Origin: Bacteroidota bacterium
GTDB taxonomy: Bacteria > Bacteroidota > Bacteroidia > NS11-12g > UBA955
Direction: 5' to 3'
DNA length: 51,817 bases
Assembly: GCA_016787485.1 (NCBI GenBank)
Contig: JAEUUL010000002.1
Coordinates: forward strand, 1 to 51,817
Of this stretch, positions 33,091-42,638 are shown in pieces. A program made the position numbers and the translations under genes. The notes under the pieces were generated by a model. That model was given only the letters and a program-made list of their open reading frames with translations. It was not told where the DNA came from and did not search any database. Every line of letters starts with the position of its first letter. The first letter of the stretch is position 1.

Positions 33091-34278
33091 TCAATATTTT
33101 AAGGTCTCCGGGTGAAACGTACGCCAGCTGTGCCAGAATTCCTGGTAGGAGGCTACCGGTTCCATTCGGAAAGTATTCCCTGGTATGCGGGGCAGGCTGG
33201 TGAATTCACCACCGGGACTGATTCTCAAACCTTCCCAGCCGGAAAGGTCATTGCCCTCAGTTTCCAGCCAGGTTGTTTTTTTGAATGGCCGTTCGGTTGG
33301 GAATGCCCATACATAATGGCTTTTGTTGTCTTTAGAAATCCATAATATAATGTGTTTGCCCGCCACTGAGTCCTGAATGATTCTTTCTTTCTTCAGGCGG
33401 TTCCAGTCATAGGCTTTGGCCTGTGAACCCACAATAACACCCACCACCCAGCTTTTTTCATTCCAACTACCTGTATCACTGCGGGTGAGATTTCCCTTCA
33501 TATTTCCCCGGTCATAGTTCTTCAAACGGTCATAATCCGCTGCAAAAGCCGGATCGGGCTGGAGGATTTTTGAATTTGGGTACATGTTCAGCCATTGTTG
33601 CAGGGTCATCTGCCGGCAGGGAATTTCGGGCAGGGACTTGCCTTTCAGCGGGCCGGCCACGGCTTCACCAGTGGCCTGTCTCCACCAGGTTCCTGTCTTT
33701 TTGTCTTCAAACATGGCATTGAAGTGGTCCATGCCCACCAGCCGGAAATTTTCACGAACGCCATCTACAACAGGTTCAAAGACCCGGCCGGTGCGGCATA
33801 CAGAACAATAGGTGACCATAATGGCTTTGTTTCCCAATGTGTCAAATACACGGTGGTGATAAGCCACATGCTGAATGGCATACGCCCTGGCTTCTCCGTT
33901 GATTTCAACCCCAATGATCAGCTTGTCTTCGGGCACCAGGTTCTTTTCAGGGGGTGAAAACCGCTTTACTTTCATCTCGTGAAACATGGTGGAGGCGGTC
34001 ATGGGGCCATTGAACAAATATCCCACGGCAGCAGCAATTCCCAGCAACATACCAACCGGTATGCGTGCACCCCAGCGCCTGTTTTTCCAGGCAGACGGCA
34101 ATCCGGCCAGGGTGAGTCCGGCAAACAGCAACCTGAACAACCAACGCCAGTGGTTGAGGTTCCAGGCTAACTGCAGTGAATTCATGCGCTGACTTCCTGG
34201 CATGGGCATGATGAAGTAGACATTGGCAATTTCAAACAATATCAGGCCCAGTATTCCGATATAGAACCATTTTCGCAT
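33091..34278 (-). CDS. DUF3179 domain membrane protein
   Basis: 395 residues from the ATG at 34278. N-terminal membrane region with about three helices (~5-25 FYIGILGLILFEIANVYFI, ~45-62, ~72-92). The rest is the DUF3179 domain (~100-395): IIGVEINGEARAYAIQHVAYH, DTLGNKAIMVTYCSVCRTGRVFE, HFNAMFEDKKTGTWWRQATG, AGPLKGKSLPEIP, SWVVGVIVGSQAKAYDWN and the C-terminal FWHSWRTFHPETLKY. The C-x-x-C pair in YCSVCRTG is the family hallmark and looks redox- or metal-related, but no reaction has been assigned to the family to my knowledge. The shorter start is used because the 21 upstream residues are not membrane-like. Confidence 0.87.
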   Translation of the reverse strand: MRKWFYIGILGLILFEIANVYFIMPMPGSQRMNSLQLAWNLNHWRWLFRLLFAGLTLAGLPSAWKNRRWGARIPVGMLLGIAAAVGYLFNGPMTASTMFHEMKVKRFSPPEKNLVPEDKLIIGVEINGEARAYAIQHVAYHHRVFDTLGNKAIMVTYCSVCRTGRVFEPVVDGVRENFRLVGMDHFNAMFEDKKTGTWWRQATGEAVAGPLKGKSLPEIPCRQMTLQQWLNMYPNSKILQPDPAFAADYDRLKNYDRGNMKGNLTRSDTGSWNEKSWVVGVIVGSQAKAYDWNRLKKERIIQDSVAGKHIILWISKDNKSHYVWAFPTERPFKKTTWLETEGNDLSGWEGLRISPGGEFTSLPRIPGNTFRMEPVASYQEFWHSWRTFHPETLKY

Positions 34279-34308
34279 AGCACTGCAAATGACGCCATTT
34301 GTGCAAAC

Positions 34309-34341
34309 AAAACAGCCACCGTGTTTGCGGTGGCTGTTCAT
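34309..34341 (-). terminator. Terminator of the glutamine synthetase gene
   Basis: AACAGCCACC / GGTGGCTGTT stem with an 8-nt loop, followed on the minus strand by TTTTGTTT. It lies ~20 nt past the glutamine synthetase stop and before the DUF3179 start. Confidence 0.85.
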
Positions 34342-34360
34342 TATGGGTTAAAAATTACAA

Positions 34361-36544
34361 TCAGCGGTTAAAAAGAAGCTCCCTGTACTTGGGCAGTGGC
34401 CATTCGGCATCATCGATGAGTTGTTCCAACTTGTCGGCATGCTCGCGAATGTCGTCAAACAAGGGTTTTACCTTTTGGCAGTAAGCGATGGCCCGCTTAT
34501 GGGCATCTTCAATTTTATTTGCTTTGCTGCGTTCATTGGTCATCGCATTGTTGCTGTTGTATATGGCATTGATACTCTGGCTCAACTGTGAAATGATATC
34601 CAATTGAGCTTTTACGCTGCTTTTGCTCTGTCCTATGTTCAACAATGTCTGCACGCTGTCCGCCAGTTTTTTCAGGTAAGATGCTGCTGAGGGAATGATG
34701 AAATTCTGCACAAGTTCATTCAGCACGCGACCTTCAATCTGCAGGCGCAGTACATAACTTTCAAATTTGATTTCAGTGCGGGCTTCCAGTTCTTTGTGGT
34801 TGAATATGCCGTTGCGCACAAACAAATCTGCGGCACTCTTGCTCAGATAGGCTTCAAGCGCTTCCGGAGTGTTTTTGATATTGTTCAGGCCACGTTTGCG
34901 CGCTTCTTTTACCCAATCCTGGCTGTAGCCGTTTCCACCAAACAGCACTTTCTTGCTGTCTTTCAGGTAGCTGCGCAACACTTCTTTGATCACATCTTCG
35001 GTTTTGCTGCCTTTTTTCGAAGCTTTCAGCGTATCCACCTGCTTTTTAAATTCCACAAGCTGATTTCCTACAATGGTGTTCAGCACGGTCATGGAACTGG
35101 CGCAGTTGTCGCTGCTGCCCACGGCCCGGAATTCGAATTTGTTTCCGGTAAATGCAAAGGGTGAAGTGCGGTTGCGGTCTGTATTGTCCAGCAGGATTTC
35201 GGGGATGTTGGGTACTTTTATGCTCGCCCCGCTTTTCTTGGCTTTGGATTTGCCGGTGGTTGTTCCTTCAAAATCGGCAAGTACATGTTCCAGCAGGTCG
35301 CCGACAAATACAGAAACAATGGCCGGAGGTGCTTCGTTTGCCCCCAGACGATGGTCGTTTGCCGCAGTGGCTATGCTTGCGCGTAACAGGTCGGCATGGT
35401 CATACACCGCCTTAATGGTATTGATAAAGAAGGTGAGGAACTGCAGGTTTTTCTCTGGGCTGTTTCCGGGAGAAAGTACATTTACTCCTGTATTGGTTAT
35501 CAGACTCCAGTTGTTATGCTTGCCGCTTCCGTTGATTCCTTTAAAGGGTTTCTCATGCAGCAACACTTTCAGGCCATGTTCTTCAGCCACAGATTCCATC
35601 ACATCCATCAACAGGCTGTTGTGGTCCACCGCCAGGTTCAGTTCTTCAAACTGAGGTGCACATTCAAACTGTCCGGGTGCAACTTCATTGTGACGGGTGC
35701 GCAGAGGAATACCCAGTTGGTGGGCTTTCTCCTCAAAATCTGACATGAAGGCCAGAACGCGGTTCGGGATAGACCCGAAATAATGGTCTTCCAACTGCTG
35801 ACCTTTGGCAGGAACACTTCCCACCAGCGTTCTTCCGGCCAGCATCAGGTCCGGGCGCTGTGCGAATAATTCAGCATCTACCAGGAAATACTCCTGTTCC
35901 ACACCCAGACTAACCATAATGTCACTCACGTTGCTGTCGAAATAGCGGGCAACCTCAGTGGCAGCCTTGCGTACAAAGGCATTGGCCTTCAACAGGGGGG
36001 CTTTGTTGTCCAGCGCTTCGCCGGTGTAAGAAACAAAGATGGTGGGAATACAGAGGGTTTTTACACCGGCTTTTTCCATGATAAAAGCAGGGCTGCTGGG
36101 GTCCCAGGCAGTATATCCGCGTGCCTCAAATGTATTCCGTATGCCACCGCTGGGGAAACTGCTGGCATCGGGCTCCTGCTGCACCAACGCTTTGCCGCTG
36201 AATTTCTCCACACCGGTATCCTGACCCACGGGTTCGAAAAAGGAATCGTGTTTTTCTGCAGTGGTACCCCGCAGCGGTTGAAACCAGTGGGTGTAATGGG
36301 TACAGCCTTTAGCAAGAGCCCAGGCTTGCATGCCCTGTGCCACATGGTCAGCTTCATTGATACTGATGGCTTTTCCGTTCTTCACGGCATCATCAATGGC
36401 CTTCATGGCTTCTTTGCTCAGGTACTGTTTTTGTGCTTCGGGACCGAAAACGTTCTCACCGAAGTAGTGCGAGATTTTTTGTTCTTCTACCACGTTGTTG
36501 TCTTTTTTTCTGGTGGGTGTGTGTGTTTTTGAGGGAGTGGGCAT
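34361..36544 (-). CDS. glnN: Glutamine synthetase type III
   Basis: 727 residues, the size of GSIII and far longer than GSI (~470). Family features include FGENVFGPEAQKQYLSKEA near the N-terminus, FPSGGIRNTFEARGYTAWDP, VSLGVEQEYFLVD (metal-ligand Glu region), HNEVAPGQFECAPQFEELN, GINGSGKHNNWSL (ATP/ammonia region) and NRTSPFAFTGNKFEFRAVGSS. It ligates ammonia to glutamate with ATP and is the main nitrogen assimilation enzyme in many Bacteroidota. No PII or NtrC-type regulator is adjacent. It is transcribed alone, with its own terminator, and is divergent from kup across ~195 bases. Confidence 0.97.
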   Translation of the reverse strand: MPTPSKTHTPTRKKDNNVVEEQKISHYFGENVFGPEAQKQYLSKEAMKAIDDAVKNGKAISINEADHVAQGMQAWALAKGCTHYTHWFQPLRGTTAEKHDSFFEPVGQDTGVEKFSGKALVQQEPDASSFPSGGIRNTFEARGYTAWDPSSPAFIMEKAGVKTLCIPTIFVSYTGEALDNKAPLLKANAFVRKAATEVARYFDSNVSDIMVSLGVEQEYFLVDAELFAQRPDLMLAGRTLVGSVPAKGQQLEDHYFGSIPNRVLAFMSDFEEKAHQLGIPLRTRHNEVAPGQFECAPQFEELNLAVDHNSLLMDVMESVAEEHGLKVLLHEKPFKGINGSGKHNNWSLITNTGVNVLSPGNSPEKNLQFLTFFINTIKAVYDHADLLRASIATAANDHRLGANEAPPAIVSVFVGDLLEHVLADFEGTTTGKSKAKKSGASIKVPNIPEILLDNTDRNRTSPFAFTGNKFEFRAVGSSDNCASSMTVLNTIVGNQLVEFKKQVDTLKASKKGSKTEDVIKEVLRSYLKDSKKVLFGGNGYSQDWVKEARKRGLNNIKNTPEALEAYLSKSAADLFVRNGIFNHKELEARTEIKFESYVLRLQIEGRVLNELVQNFIIPSAASYLKKLADSVQTLLNIGQSKSSVKAQLDIISQLSQSINAIYNSNNAMTNERSKANKIEDAHKRAIAYCQKVKPLFDDIREHADKLEQLIDDAEWPLPKYRELLFNR

Positions 36545-36719
36545 GTTGTATTGCGCTGTTTTCGGGGTACAAATTTCCGTAGAATAAACCGATTGGCAGG
36601 CATTTCAGCAAATAACTTTTCCCAAAGATTTTCACGGCACCCGGCTGCTTCATGTCATGTATTTTGTACATAATTTTCAGCGTTTACCGAATTGCTGTTT
36701 ACAACCCCGGTTTTGCAGC

Positions 36720-36727
36720 TAAATTCG
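36720..36727 (+). promoter_or_regulatory. Possible -7 element (TAAATTCG) of kup
   Basis: TAAATTCG has one mismatch to TAnnTTTG and ends 12 nt before the ATG at 36740, the geometry of metG. The rest of the 36545-36739 intergenic region shows nothing else I can name. Confidence 0.3.
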
Positions 36728-36739
36728 CCCCACTTTTTT

Positions 36740-38674
36740 ATGGGACATGCCCGAATAGACAAGGTGTCGGCAGCAGGCCTGCTGATTACCCTGGGGATTA
36801 TCTACGGAGACATCGGCACATCTCCTCTGTATGTAATGAGTGCCATTGTGGGTAACCGTCCCATCAGTGAGGTAACTGTGCTGGGTGGCATCAGTGCCGT
36901 ATTCTGGACACTTACTCTACAAACGACGATTAAATATGTAATCCTTACCCTTAAAGCGGACAACAAAGGCGAAGGAGGAATTTTTTCCCTCTATTCGCTG
37001 CTTCGCAGACGCTTTCCATATCTCATTATCGGTACCATGGTTGGTGGCGCCATGTTGCTTGCTGATGGGATCATCACACCTCCCATCTCGGTGGCATCTG
37101 CCATTCAGGGTTTGCGCATCATCAACCCGGATATAAAAACTGTACCCATTGTTATTGCCATCATTACAGCCATTTTCCTCTTTCAGCGGGCAGGTACCAA
37201 TGTGGTGGGAAAAGCCTTTGGGCCCATCATGTTTCTTTGGTTTGGTATGCTTGCCACGCTGGGTCTGGCTCAGATTTTTCAGCACCCGGATATTCTCCGG
37301 GCCATCAGTCCGGTATATATGGTGCGTTTTCTTTCTGAAAGTCAGGATTCCTTTATACTCCTGGGGGCTGTTTTTCTCTGCACCACAGGGGCCGAGGCAC
37401 TTTACAGTGATTTGGGCCACTGCGGCAAAAAGAACATCAGGGTAAGCTGGATTTTTGTGAAATTCTGTCTCCTTGCCAACTATTTTGGCCAGGGGGTATA
37501 TCTGCTTGAACATCAGGGACAGGTGTTGGGTAAGATTTCTCCGTTTTACGCCATTATGCCTGAATGGTTCCTCATCTTTGGAATCATAATCGCCACCAGT
37601 GCCGCCATTATTGCCAGTCAGGCACTTATCAGCGGCTCGTTTACCCTGGTCTCAGAAGCCATCCGGCTTCACTTTTTCCCGAAGTTCACTGTCAAGTTCC
37701 CTTCCGACATCAAAGGTCAGATTTATATTCCTGTCATCAATACCTCATTGCTGGCAGGTTGCATTGGTGTGGTTCTGTACTTCCGTGAAGCGGAAGCGAT
37801 GGAGGCTGCCTACGGCCTTGCCATTACCGTAACCATGCTGATGACTACGCTGCTTCTGTTTTTCTACCTGAAAATGCAGCGCTGGCCTGCTGTATTTGTT
37901 TATCTTATTGTGCTGCTGTACATCACTGTGGAAGGGGCTTTCCTGTTGGCAAATCTTGCAAAATTCATGCATGGTGGCTTTGTAACCATGATTATTGGTT
38001 CTGCCATCATTCTGGTGATGTATGTCTGTTATAAGGGGGGGCAGATCAAAAGCCGCATGGTAGATACAGTGAAGCTGAATCAGTACCGGGATAAATTGCG
38101 TGCTCTCAGTCAGGATACAACGCTGCCCAAGTTTGCAACCCACCTGATTTATCTCAGCAAAGCCAGAGCAGATGATGAGGTGGAACCACTTGTACTTTAC
38201 TCCATATTGCAGAAACGGCCAAAACGTGCCGACTTTTATTGGTTTGTCAATGTGGATGTAACCGACGAACCCTATACCATGGAGTATAAGGTGAATATCA
38301 TTGAGAAAAACGACATCATCAAGGTGCGTTTCAAACTCGGATTCCGCATACAGCAGAAAATCAGTTATTATCTGAGACTGGTTATAGAAGAAATGGTGCG
38401 CAACCACGAGATTGATCTGGATCCATATTATCATGCCTTTATAGACAAGAGTTATATTGGTGATTTCCGCTTTGTCCTTGTAGAAGAAGAAATCAGTCAG
38501 GAAAACGAACTCCCGCTGCTGGACAGTCTGGTACTGAATGCATACGATAGTCTTAAAGTGCTTTCTGGAAGACCTGAACGCTGGTTCGGACTGGATGAAA
38601 GTATGGTGACCCAGGAATTGGTACCTGTGGTAATCAAGGGAATAAAAGAAGCCAAATTACAACGTATACGATGA
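36740..38674 (+). CDS. kup: Kup (KUP/HAK/KT) potassium uptake transporter
   Basis: 644 residues from the ATG at 36740. It opens with the family signature LITLGIIYGDIGTSPLYVMS, followed by about twelve membrane helices (up to ~residue 435) with NKGEGGIFSLYSLLRR, LADGIITPPISVASAIQGL, GTNVVGKAFGP, GAVFLCTTGAEALYSDLGHCG, and a cytosolic C-terminal domain (~445-644). Kup proteins co-import K+ and H+. An in-frame TTG at 36692 would add 16 residues that are not conserved. The stop overlaps the ATG of the following peptidase gene as ATGA, although the two products have no obvious functional link. Confidence 0.96.
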   Translation: MGHARIDKVSAAGLLITLGIIYGDIGTSPLYVMSAIVGNRPISEVTVLGGISAVFWTLTLQTTIKYVILTLKADNKGEGGIFSLYSLLRRRFPYLIIGTMVGGAMLLADGIITPPISVASAIQGLRIINPDIKTVPIVIAIITAIFLFQRAGTNVVGKAFGPIMFLWFGMLATLGLAQIFQHPDILRAISPVYMVRFLSESQDSFILLGAVFLCTTGAEALYSDLGHCGKKNIRVSWIFVKFCLLANYFGQGVYLLEHQGQVLGKISPFYAIMPEWFLIFGIIIATSAAIIASQALISGSFTLVSEAIRLHFFPKFTVKFPSDIKGQIYIPVINTSLLAGCIGVVLYFREAEAMEAAYGLAITVTMLMTTLLLFFYLKMQRWPAVFVYLIVLLYITVEGAFLLANLAKFMHGGFVTMIIGSAIILVMYVCYKGGQIKSRMVDTVKLNQYRDKLRALSQDTTLPKFATHLIYLSKARADDEVEPLVLYSILQKRPKRADFYWFVNVDVTDEPYTMEYKVNIIEKNDIIKVRFKLGFRIQQKISYYLRLVIEEMVRNHEIDLDPYYHAFIDKSYIGDFRFVLVEEEISQENELPLLDSLVLNAYDSLKVLSGRPERWFGLDESMVTQELVPVVIKGIKEAKLQRIR

Positions 38675-40857
38675 AAAAATGGTTGCTGCTGGTATTGGCA
38701 GGCATGGGTCTGCAGGCACAGGCGCAGAAAAAACAGATTTCGCTGGATGATATTTTCCGTACAGGTACATTTCGTGCCGCAGGCGCAGGTGGGTTCAATG
38801 CCATGCAGGACGGTGAACATTATACCGAATTTAAAACAGATGCCAGGGGCGACTGGTATATTGTAAAAAACAGGATTGAATCCGGCGATTCCGTGGGGTT
38901 GATTGCCCATGCCCGTCAAAGTACAACAACCCTGCAGCCTGCCGACTATGAATTCAGTGCAGACGAAACACATATCGTTTTTAAAGAGGGCATAGAAAGC
39001 ATTTACCGGCACAGTACCCGCAGTCAGGTCTATGTGTTGAATGTTGCCACGCATCAGATCAGCCGCATACCCGGTGGCAAAGTCATGTATCCCACATTGA
39101 GCCCTGACAATCAGTGGCTGGGTTATGTGCGCGACAACAATCTGTATGTGTACAATCTGAAGGAAAATAAGGAAACCGCAGTCACAACCGACGGGCAGAA
39201 GAACGCCATCATCAACGGTGCAGTAGACTGGGTTTATGAAGAGGAATTCAGCATGAGCCGCGGCTTCGAATGGAGTCCGGACAGCCGTTATCTTGCCTGG
39301 TACCGGTTTGATGAAAGCAAAGTGAAGGAGTTCAGCATGGACATGTTTGGTGCCTTATATCCCGGCCAGGAACGCTGGAAATATCCAAAAGCCGGGGAAG
39401 ACAATTCAAAGGTGGATGTGTACATCTATGACCTGGTTGCGGCAAAATCCGTGCAATGCAAAACAGGCAGTGAAAATGACCAGTATCTGCCCCGGATTAT
39501 GTGGAGCTACGAACCCGGTATACTAAGCATACAAAGGCTGAACCGCACCCAGAATGACTGGGAACTCCTGTTTGCAGAAGCAGCCGGCGGAAACACCTGG
39601 GTCATGCTTAAGGAACGCAGCACCACCTATGTGGATGTTTCCGACAATCTGAAATTCCTGAAAGGCAATCACTCCTTTATATATACTTCTGAAAAAAGTG
39701 GATACAACCACATTTATCTGTACAACTATGTTGATGCTTCAGGAATCAATAAGTCAACGAAAGAAACCTGCATCACCTCCGGAAACTGGGATGTGACCGG
39801 CATTGCCGCAATCAATGAAAAGTCTGGTGTGATCTATTATACAAGCAGCGAAGTTTCGCCCGCCGAGGACCATTTGTACAGCATTAAATTCAATGGCAAA
39901 GGAAAAAAAGAACTGACTCCGGCCCCGGGCAATCATTCCATTCAGTTTCTTGCTGGCAACAAATATTACATGGATATGCATTCCACCTTATCCACCCCGG
40001 TGGTATATACTTTGTATAAGACTGGCACAGCATGGAAACGTGTGCTGGAGGATAATGCAACCTTGCTTTCTGTCATGCAGTCTTTTGATTTGGGGAAATC
40101 GGAGTTCGGATCTCTTCAGGCCGACAGCTCCATCAGTTTGAATTACTGGATGATAAAACCGCCGGATTTTAACCCGGAGAAAAAATATCCGTTACTCATG
40201 TTCGTTTACGGTGGTCCGGGTCATAACACGGTTCGCAACAGCTACGGCGGACGCAATTTTTATTATCACCAGTATCTTGCACAGAAGGGATATGTGGTGG
40301 TGAGTGTAGACAACCGGGGAACCGGAAACCGGGGTGAAATGTTCAAGAAATGCACTTACATGCAACTCGGCAAACTGGAACACCAGGATCAGGTGGCTGC
40401 TGCAAAGTGGTTTGGCAAACAACCCTGGTGCGATGCTTCACGCATTGGCATCTGGGGCTGGAGTTTCGGCGGATACATGAGCAGCCTGTGCATCACCAAA
40501 AGTGCAGATGTGTTTAAGTCGGCTATTGCTGTTGCTCCCGTTACAAACTGGAGGTACTACGACAACATTTATACAGAACGATTCTTGCGCAGACCGCAGG
40601 AGAATCCTGAAGGATACGACCAGAACAGCCCCATTAACTATGTGTCAGGAATCAAAGGCAACTACCTCATTGTACATGGCACCGGAGACGACAATGTGCA
40701 CTGGCAGAATACGGCCGAGATGATCAATGCTATGATAAAAGCGGGTGTGCGTTTTGACTCGGAGGTGTACCCAAACCGTGCCCATGGCATAGGCGACCGT
40801 GCTGCCCAATACCATTTGTACCGGCGCATGGCTGAGTTTATCCTGGAAAAATTGTAA
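38671..40857 (+). CDS. Dipeptidyl peptidase IV-type serine peptidase (S9B)
   Basis: 728 residues. Signal peptide (~1-18, ending QAQAQ); an N-terminal eight-bladed beta-propeller (~40-470) with the double-Glu motif region DWVYEEEFSM that holds the substrate N-terminus; and a C-terminal alpha/beta hydrolase with the nucleophile GIWGWSFGGYMS, Asp in VHGTGDDNVHWQ and His in YPNRAHGIGDRAAQYHLY. DPP IV removes X-Pro (or X-Ala) dipeptides from peptide N-termini, in the periplasm in Bacteroidota. The ATG overlaps the kup stop (ATGA). The gene converges on the membrane protein at 40867 with a 9-nt gap. Confidence 0.95.
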   Translation: MKKWLLLVLAGMGLQAQAQKKQISLDDIFRTGTFRAAGAGGFNAMQDGEHYTEFKTDARGDWYIVKNRIESGDSVGLIAHARQSTTTLQPADYEFSADETHIVFKEGIESIYRHSTRSQVYVLNVATHQISRIPGGKVMYPTLSPDNQWLGYVRDNNLYVYNLKENKETAVTTDGQKNAIINGAVDWVYEEEFSMSRGFEWSPDSRYLAWYRFDESKVKEFSMDMFGALYPGQERWKYPKAGEDNSKVDVYIYDLVAAKSVQCKTGSENDQYLPRIMWSYEPGILSIQRLNRTQNDWELLFAEAAGGNTWVMLKERSTTYVDVSDNLKFLKGNHSFIYTSEKSGYNHIYLYNYVDASGINKSTKETCITSGNWDVTGIAAINEKSGVIYYTSSEVSPAEDHLYSIKFNGKGKKELTPAPGNHSIQFLAGNKYYMDMHSTLSTPVVYTLYKTGTAWKRVLEDNATLLSVMQSFDLGKSEFGSLQADSSISLNYWMIKPPDFNPEKKYPLLMFVYGGPGHNTVRNSYGGRNFYYHQYLAQKGYVVVSVDNRGTGNRGEMFKKCTYMQLGKLEHQDQVAAAKWFGKQPWCDASRIGIWGWSFGGYMSSLCITKSADVFKSAIAVAPVTNWRYYDNIYTERFLRRPQENPEGYDQNSPINYVSGIKGNYLIVHGTGDDNVHWQNTAEMINAMIKAGVRFDSEVYPNRAHGIGDRAAQYHLYRRMAEFILEKL

Positions 40858-40866
40858 TTTCCGGAA

Positions 40867-41454
40867 TTACAGGGTGCCGGCCAAAGCCTTCCTCAGGCTG
40901 CGGGCATAGAAGAACAGCACCGTACCACCCACCAGTACAGACATAATCAGGCTCATATACAATCCGGAGGCAAACACATGGAAATGTGTGAAAACGGGCC
41001 AGCATCCGACGACCATGCCTACGTTTGGCACAACACAGGCCAGCAGGTACAGCCACCATCCCGACCACCGCAGACTATGCATGAGCCAGGCACCCAACAG
41101 CGCAAAAAGACAACCCAGAATGCCGGAAATTGACATGGTGAACATGCCTTTGGCCATGATGCGGTTGATCGCAAAACTCTCTGCCATCATGGGTTGTATG
41201 GATTTGGCAAACGTCATTCGCCTGCGTTGCACTGCAACCGCTGCACTGTCATACACACCCATACTGTCTGTTACCAGGGGCATGCTGTCAGGAATCGAAG
41301 CCTTGAACATCGAATCCAAATCACCCGTGTGGACCATCGCACGTTCAAAGGGTTTGGAAAAGAATGCCAGGGCGATATAAAGGAGTAAGCCCAGTCCTCC
41401 CAGAACCCAGGTAATGATATTCATCACCGTGATAAACAGCGGTCTTTGTGTCAT
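40867..41454 (-). CDS. Four-helix membrane protein of unknown function
   Basis: 195 residues. Predicted helices at ~7-33 (FITVMNIITWVLGGLGLLLYIALAFF), ~103-127 (MFTMSISGILGCLFALLGAWLMH), ~131-150 and ~163-185. Between helices 1 and 2 lies a ~65-residue hydrophilic loop with several Met and Ser/Asp residues (FKASIPDSMPLVTDSM). The architecture is common among Bacteroidota envelope proteins of no known role; I do not recognise the family. Divergent from the pYEATS-like gene with 65 nt between starts; convergent with the peptidase gene. Confidence 0.75.
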   Translation of the reverse strand: MTQRPLFITVMNIITWVLGGLGLLLYIALAFFSKPFERAMVHTGDLDSMFKASIPDSMPLVTDSMGVYDSAAVAVQRRRMTFAKSIQPMMAESFAINRIMAKGMFTMSISGILGCLFALLGAWLMHSLRWSGWWLYLLACVVPNVGMVVGCWPVFTHFHVFASGLYMSLIMSVLVGGTVLFFYARSLRKALAGTL

Positions 41455-41519
41455 ACAGGTTTTGCAACAAAGATTTGGATATTTTTTGAAATAACAGAAC
41501 TTGCAATCTCAAATACCTT

Positions 41520-42638
41520 ATGAAATCAATATTCACCCGGTTATTTCCGAACTTCATGGTCAACTCAAGAGAGAACGACCCATTGCTGGAAATGGAACGC
41601 CTGTTGTTTGCAGGTTTGTTTTGGATTCTGCTTCTCGCTGGGGTGCTGAGCATTTTGCTGGGACTGTTTACACCAAAACAAGAAGGAACGGTGGTTTTAA
41701 CCTTTTTGCTTGTTGCTGCAGGCAGTATGGCCGGTGGAATGGCGCTGGGTTTCCTGTTTGGCCTGCCACGCAGCAGTGGCAAGCGGGTAAAAGGAAAAGC
41801 GAAAGAGGTTGATTCAGAGAATGGGGAATCTGAGGAAGATTATTCGGACAATACCAATCTGGAGGAAGTATCTGATTGGATTACCAAAATTATTCTGGGG
41901 CTGTCACTGATTAAAATACAAACCATTCTGAGCTGGATGGAAAATTCAGCAAAGAATATTGGAGCAGTATACAATCATGCATGGGGCACCGGACAATCGG
42001 GTTATGGAGCCGGATTTGCTTTTGCCTATGCCACTCTGGTGTTCTTCTTTCTGGCCGGGGCTGGCATCTGCTATTTGTGGGCAAGAACTTCATTGACCCA
42101 GATGTTCAAAAGAATGCGCAAACGTTATCTTCAACTGGAGCATGAAAACAAAACACTGATCACACAATCTCAGGAAATGGCAGAAAAATCCAATTCAGCC
42201 AAACAGGTGAACACAATTACAGAGACAGCGGAGTATGAAAAACTGAAACGAATTGCAGAGCATGAAAATGCCATTCGGAAAATCAATGATAAAACAGATA
42301 TTCAAAAGGGACGATGGGGTGGAGCTCCCATTAGCAATGGTTTTGTGCTGAGCTGCAATTATTCAGGTACACCCTTTCCTGGATTTCATAAATTCAAAAT
42401 CCAGGTGATGATTCCAGAAAAATCACAGGCGAAGTATGCCGCATTTATTCTCCATGATACCTTTAATCCTATGGTACGGATTTGTGAAATTATCAATCAA
42501 ACCGCATATGTTGAAGGAACGGCTTATGAGGCGTTTGTCGTGGGTTGTTACATTCAGGATGGCGATAAAGCGGTTGAATTGGAACTGGACCTGAACACCG
42601 TTTCTGGTTTCCCCGATGATTTTTATTGGGGGAAATAA
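41520..42638 (+). CDS. Membrane protein with C-terminal pYEATS-like domain
   Basis: 372 residues. Two N-terminal helices (~28-50, ~58-80) ending in GFLFGLPRS; an acidic linker (~95-110); the segment NTNLEEVSDWITKIILGLSL (111-130); a third helix (~163-187, FAYATLVFFFLAGAGICYLW); a coiled coil (~195-260); and a C-terminal beta domain (~275-372) with KFKIQVMIPEK, YAAFILHDTFNP (306-317) and the strands AYEAFVVGCYIQDGD and VELELDL. The last part resembles the prokaryotic YEATS (pYEATS) domain, which is linked in comparative studies to signalling and conflict systems. The 'LFG-PR ... NTNLE-SDW-TKI' module recurs in bacterial membrane proteins as far as I recall. Function unknown. No effector gene is obvious next door. 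The stop directly abuts the stop of the convergent patatin gene. Confidence 0.75.
   Translation: MKSIFTRLFPNFMVNSRENDPLLEMERLLFAGLFWILLLAGVLSILLGLFTPKQEGTVVLTFLLVAAGSMAGGMALGFLFGLPRSSGKRVKGKAKEVDSENGESEEDYSDNTNLEEVSDWITKIILGLSLIKIQTILSWMENSAKNIGAVYNHAWGTGQSGYGAGFAFAYATLVFFFLAGAGICYLWARTSLTQMFKRMRKRYLQLEHENKTLITQSQEMAEKSNSAKQVNTITETAEYEKLKRIAEHENAIRKINDKTDIQKGRWGGAPISNGFVLSCNYSGTPFPGFHKFKIQVMIPEKSQAKYAAFILHDTFNPMVRICEIINQTAYVEGTAYEAFVVGCYIQDGDKAVELELDLNTVSGFPDDFYWGK

Noticed and set aside
35073..35743. Plus-strand frames of 193 and 115 codons opposite glutamine synthetase
   Set aside because: Antisense shadows of a highly conserved enzyme; no promoter and no protein features.
40850..40880. 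Near-palindrome GTAATTTCCGGAATTAC between the convergent peptidase and membrane protein genes as a terminator
   Set aside because: The stem is short and A/T-rich and lacks a T tract in either direction, so I did not list it.
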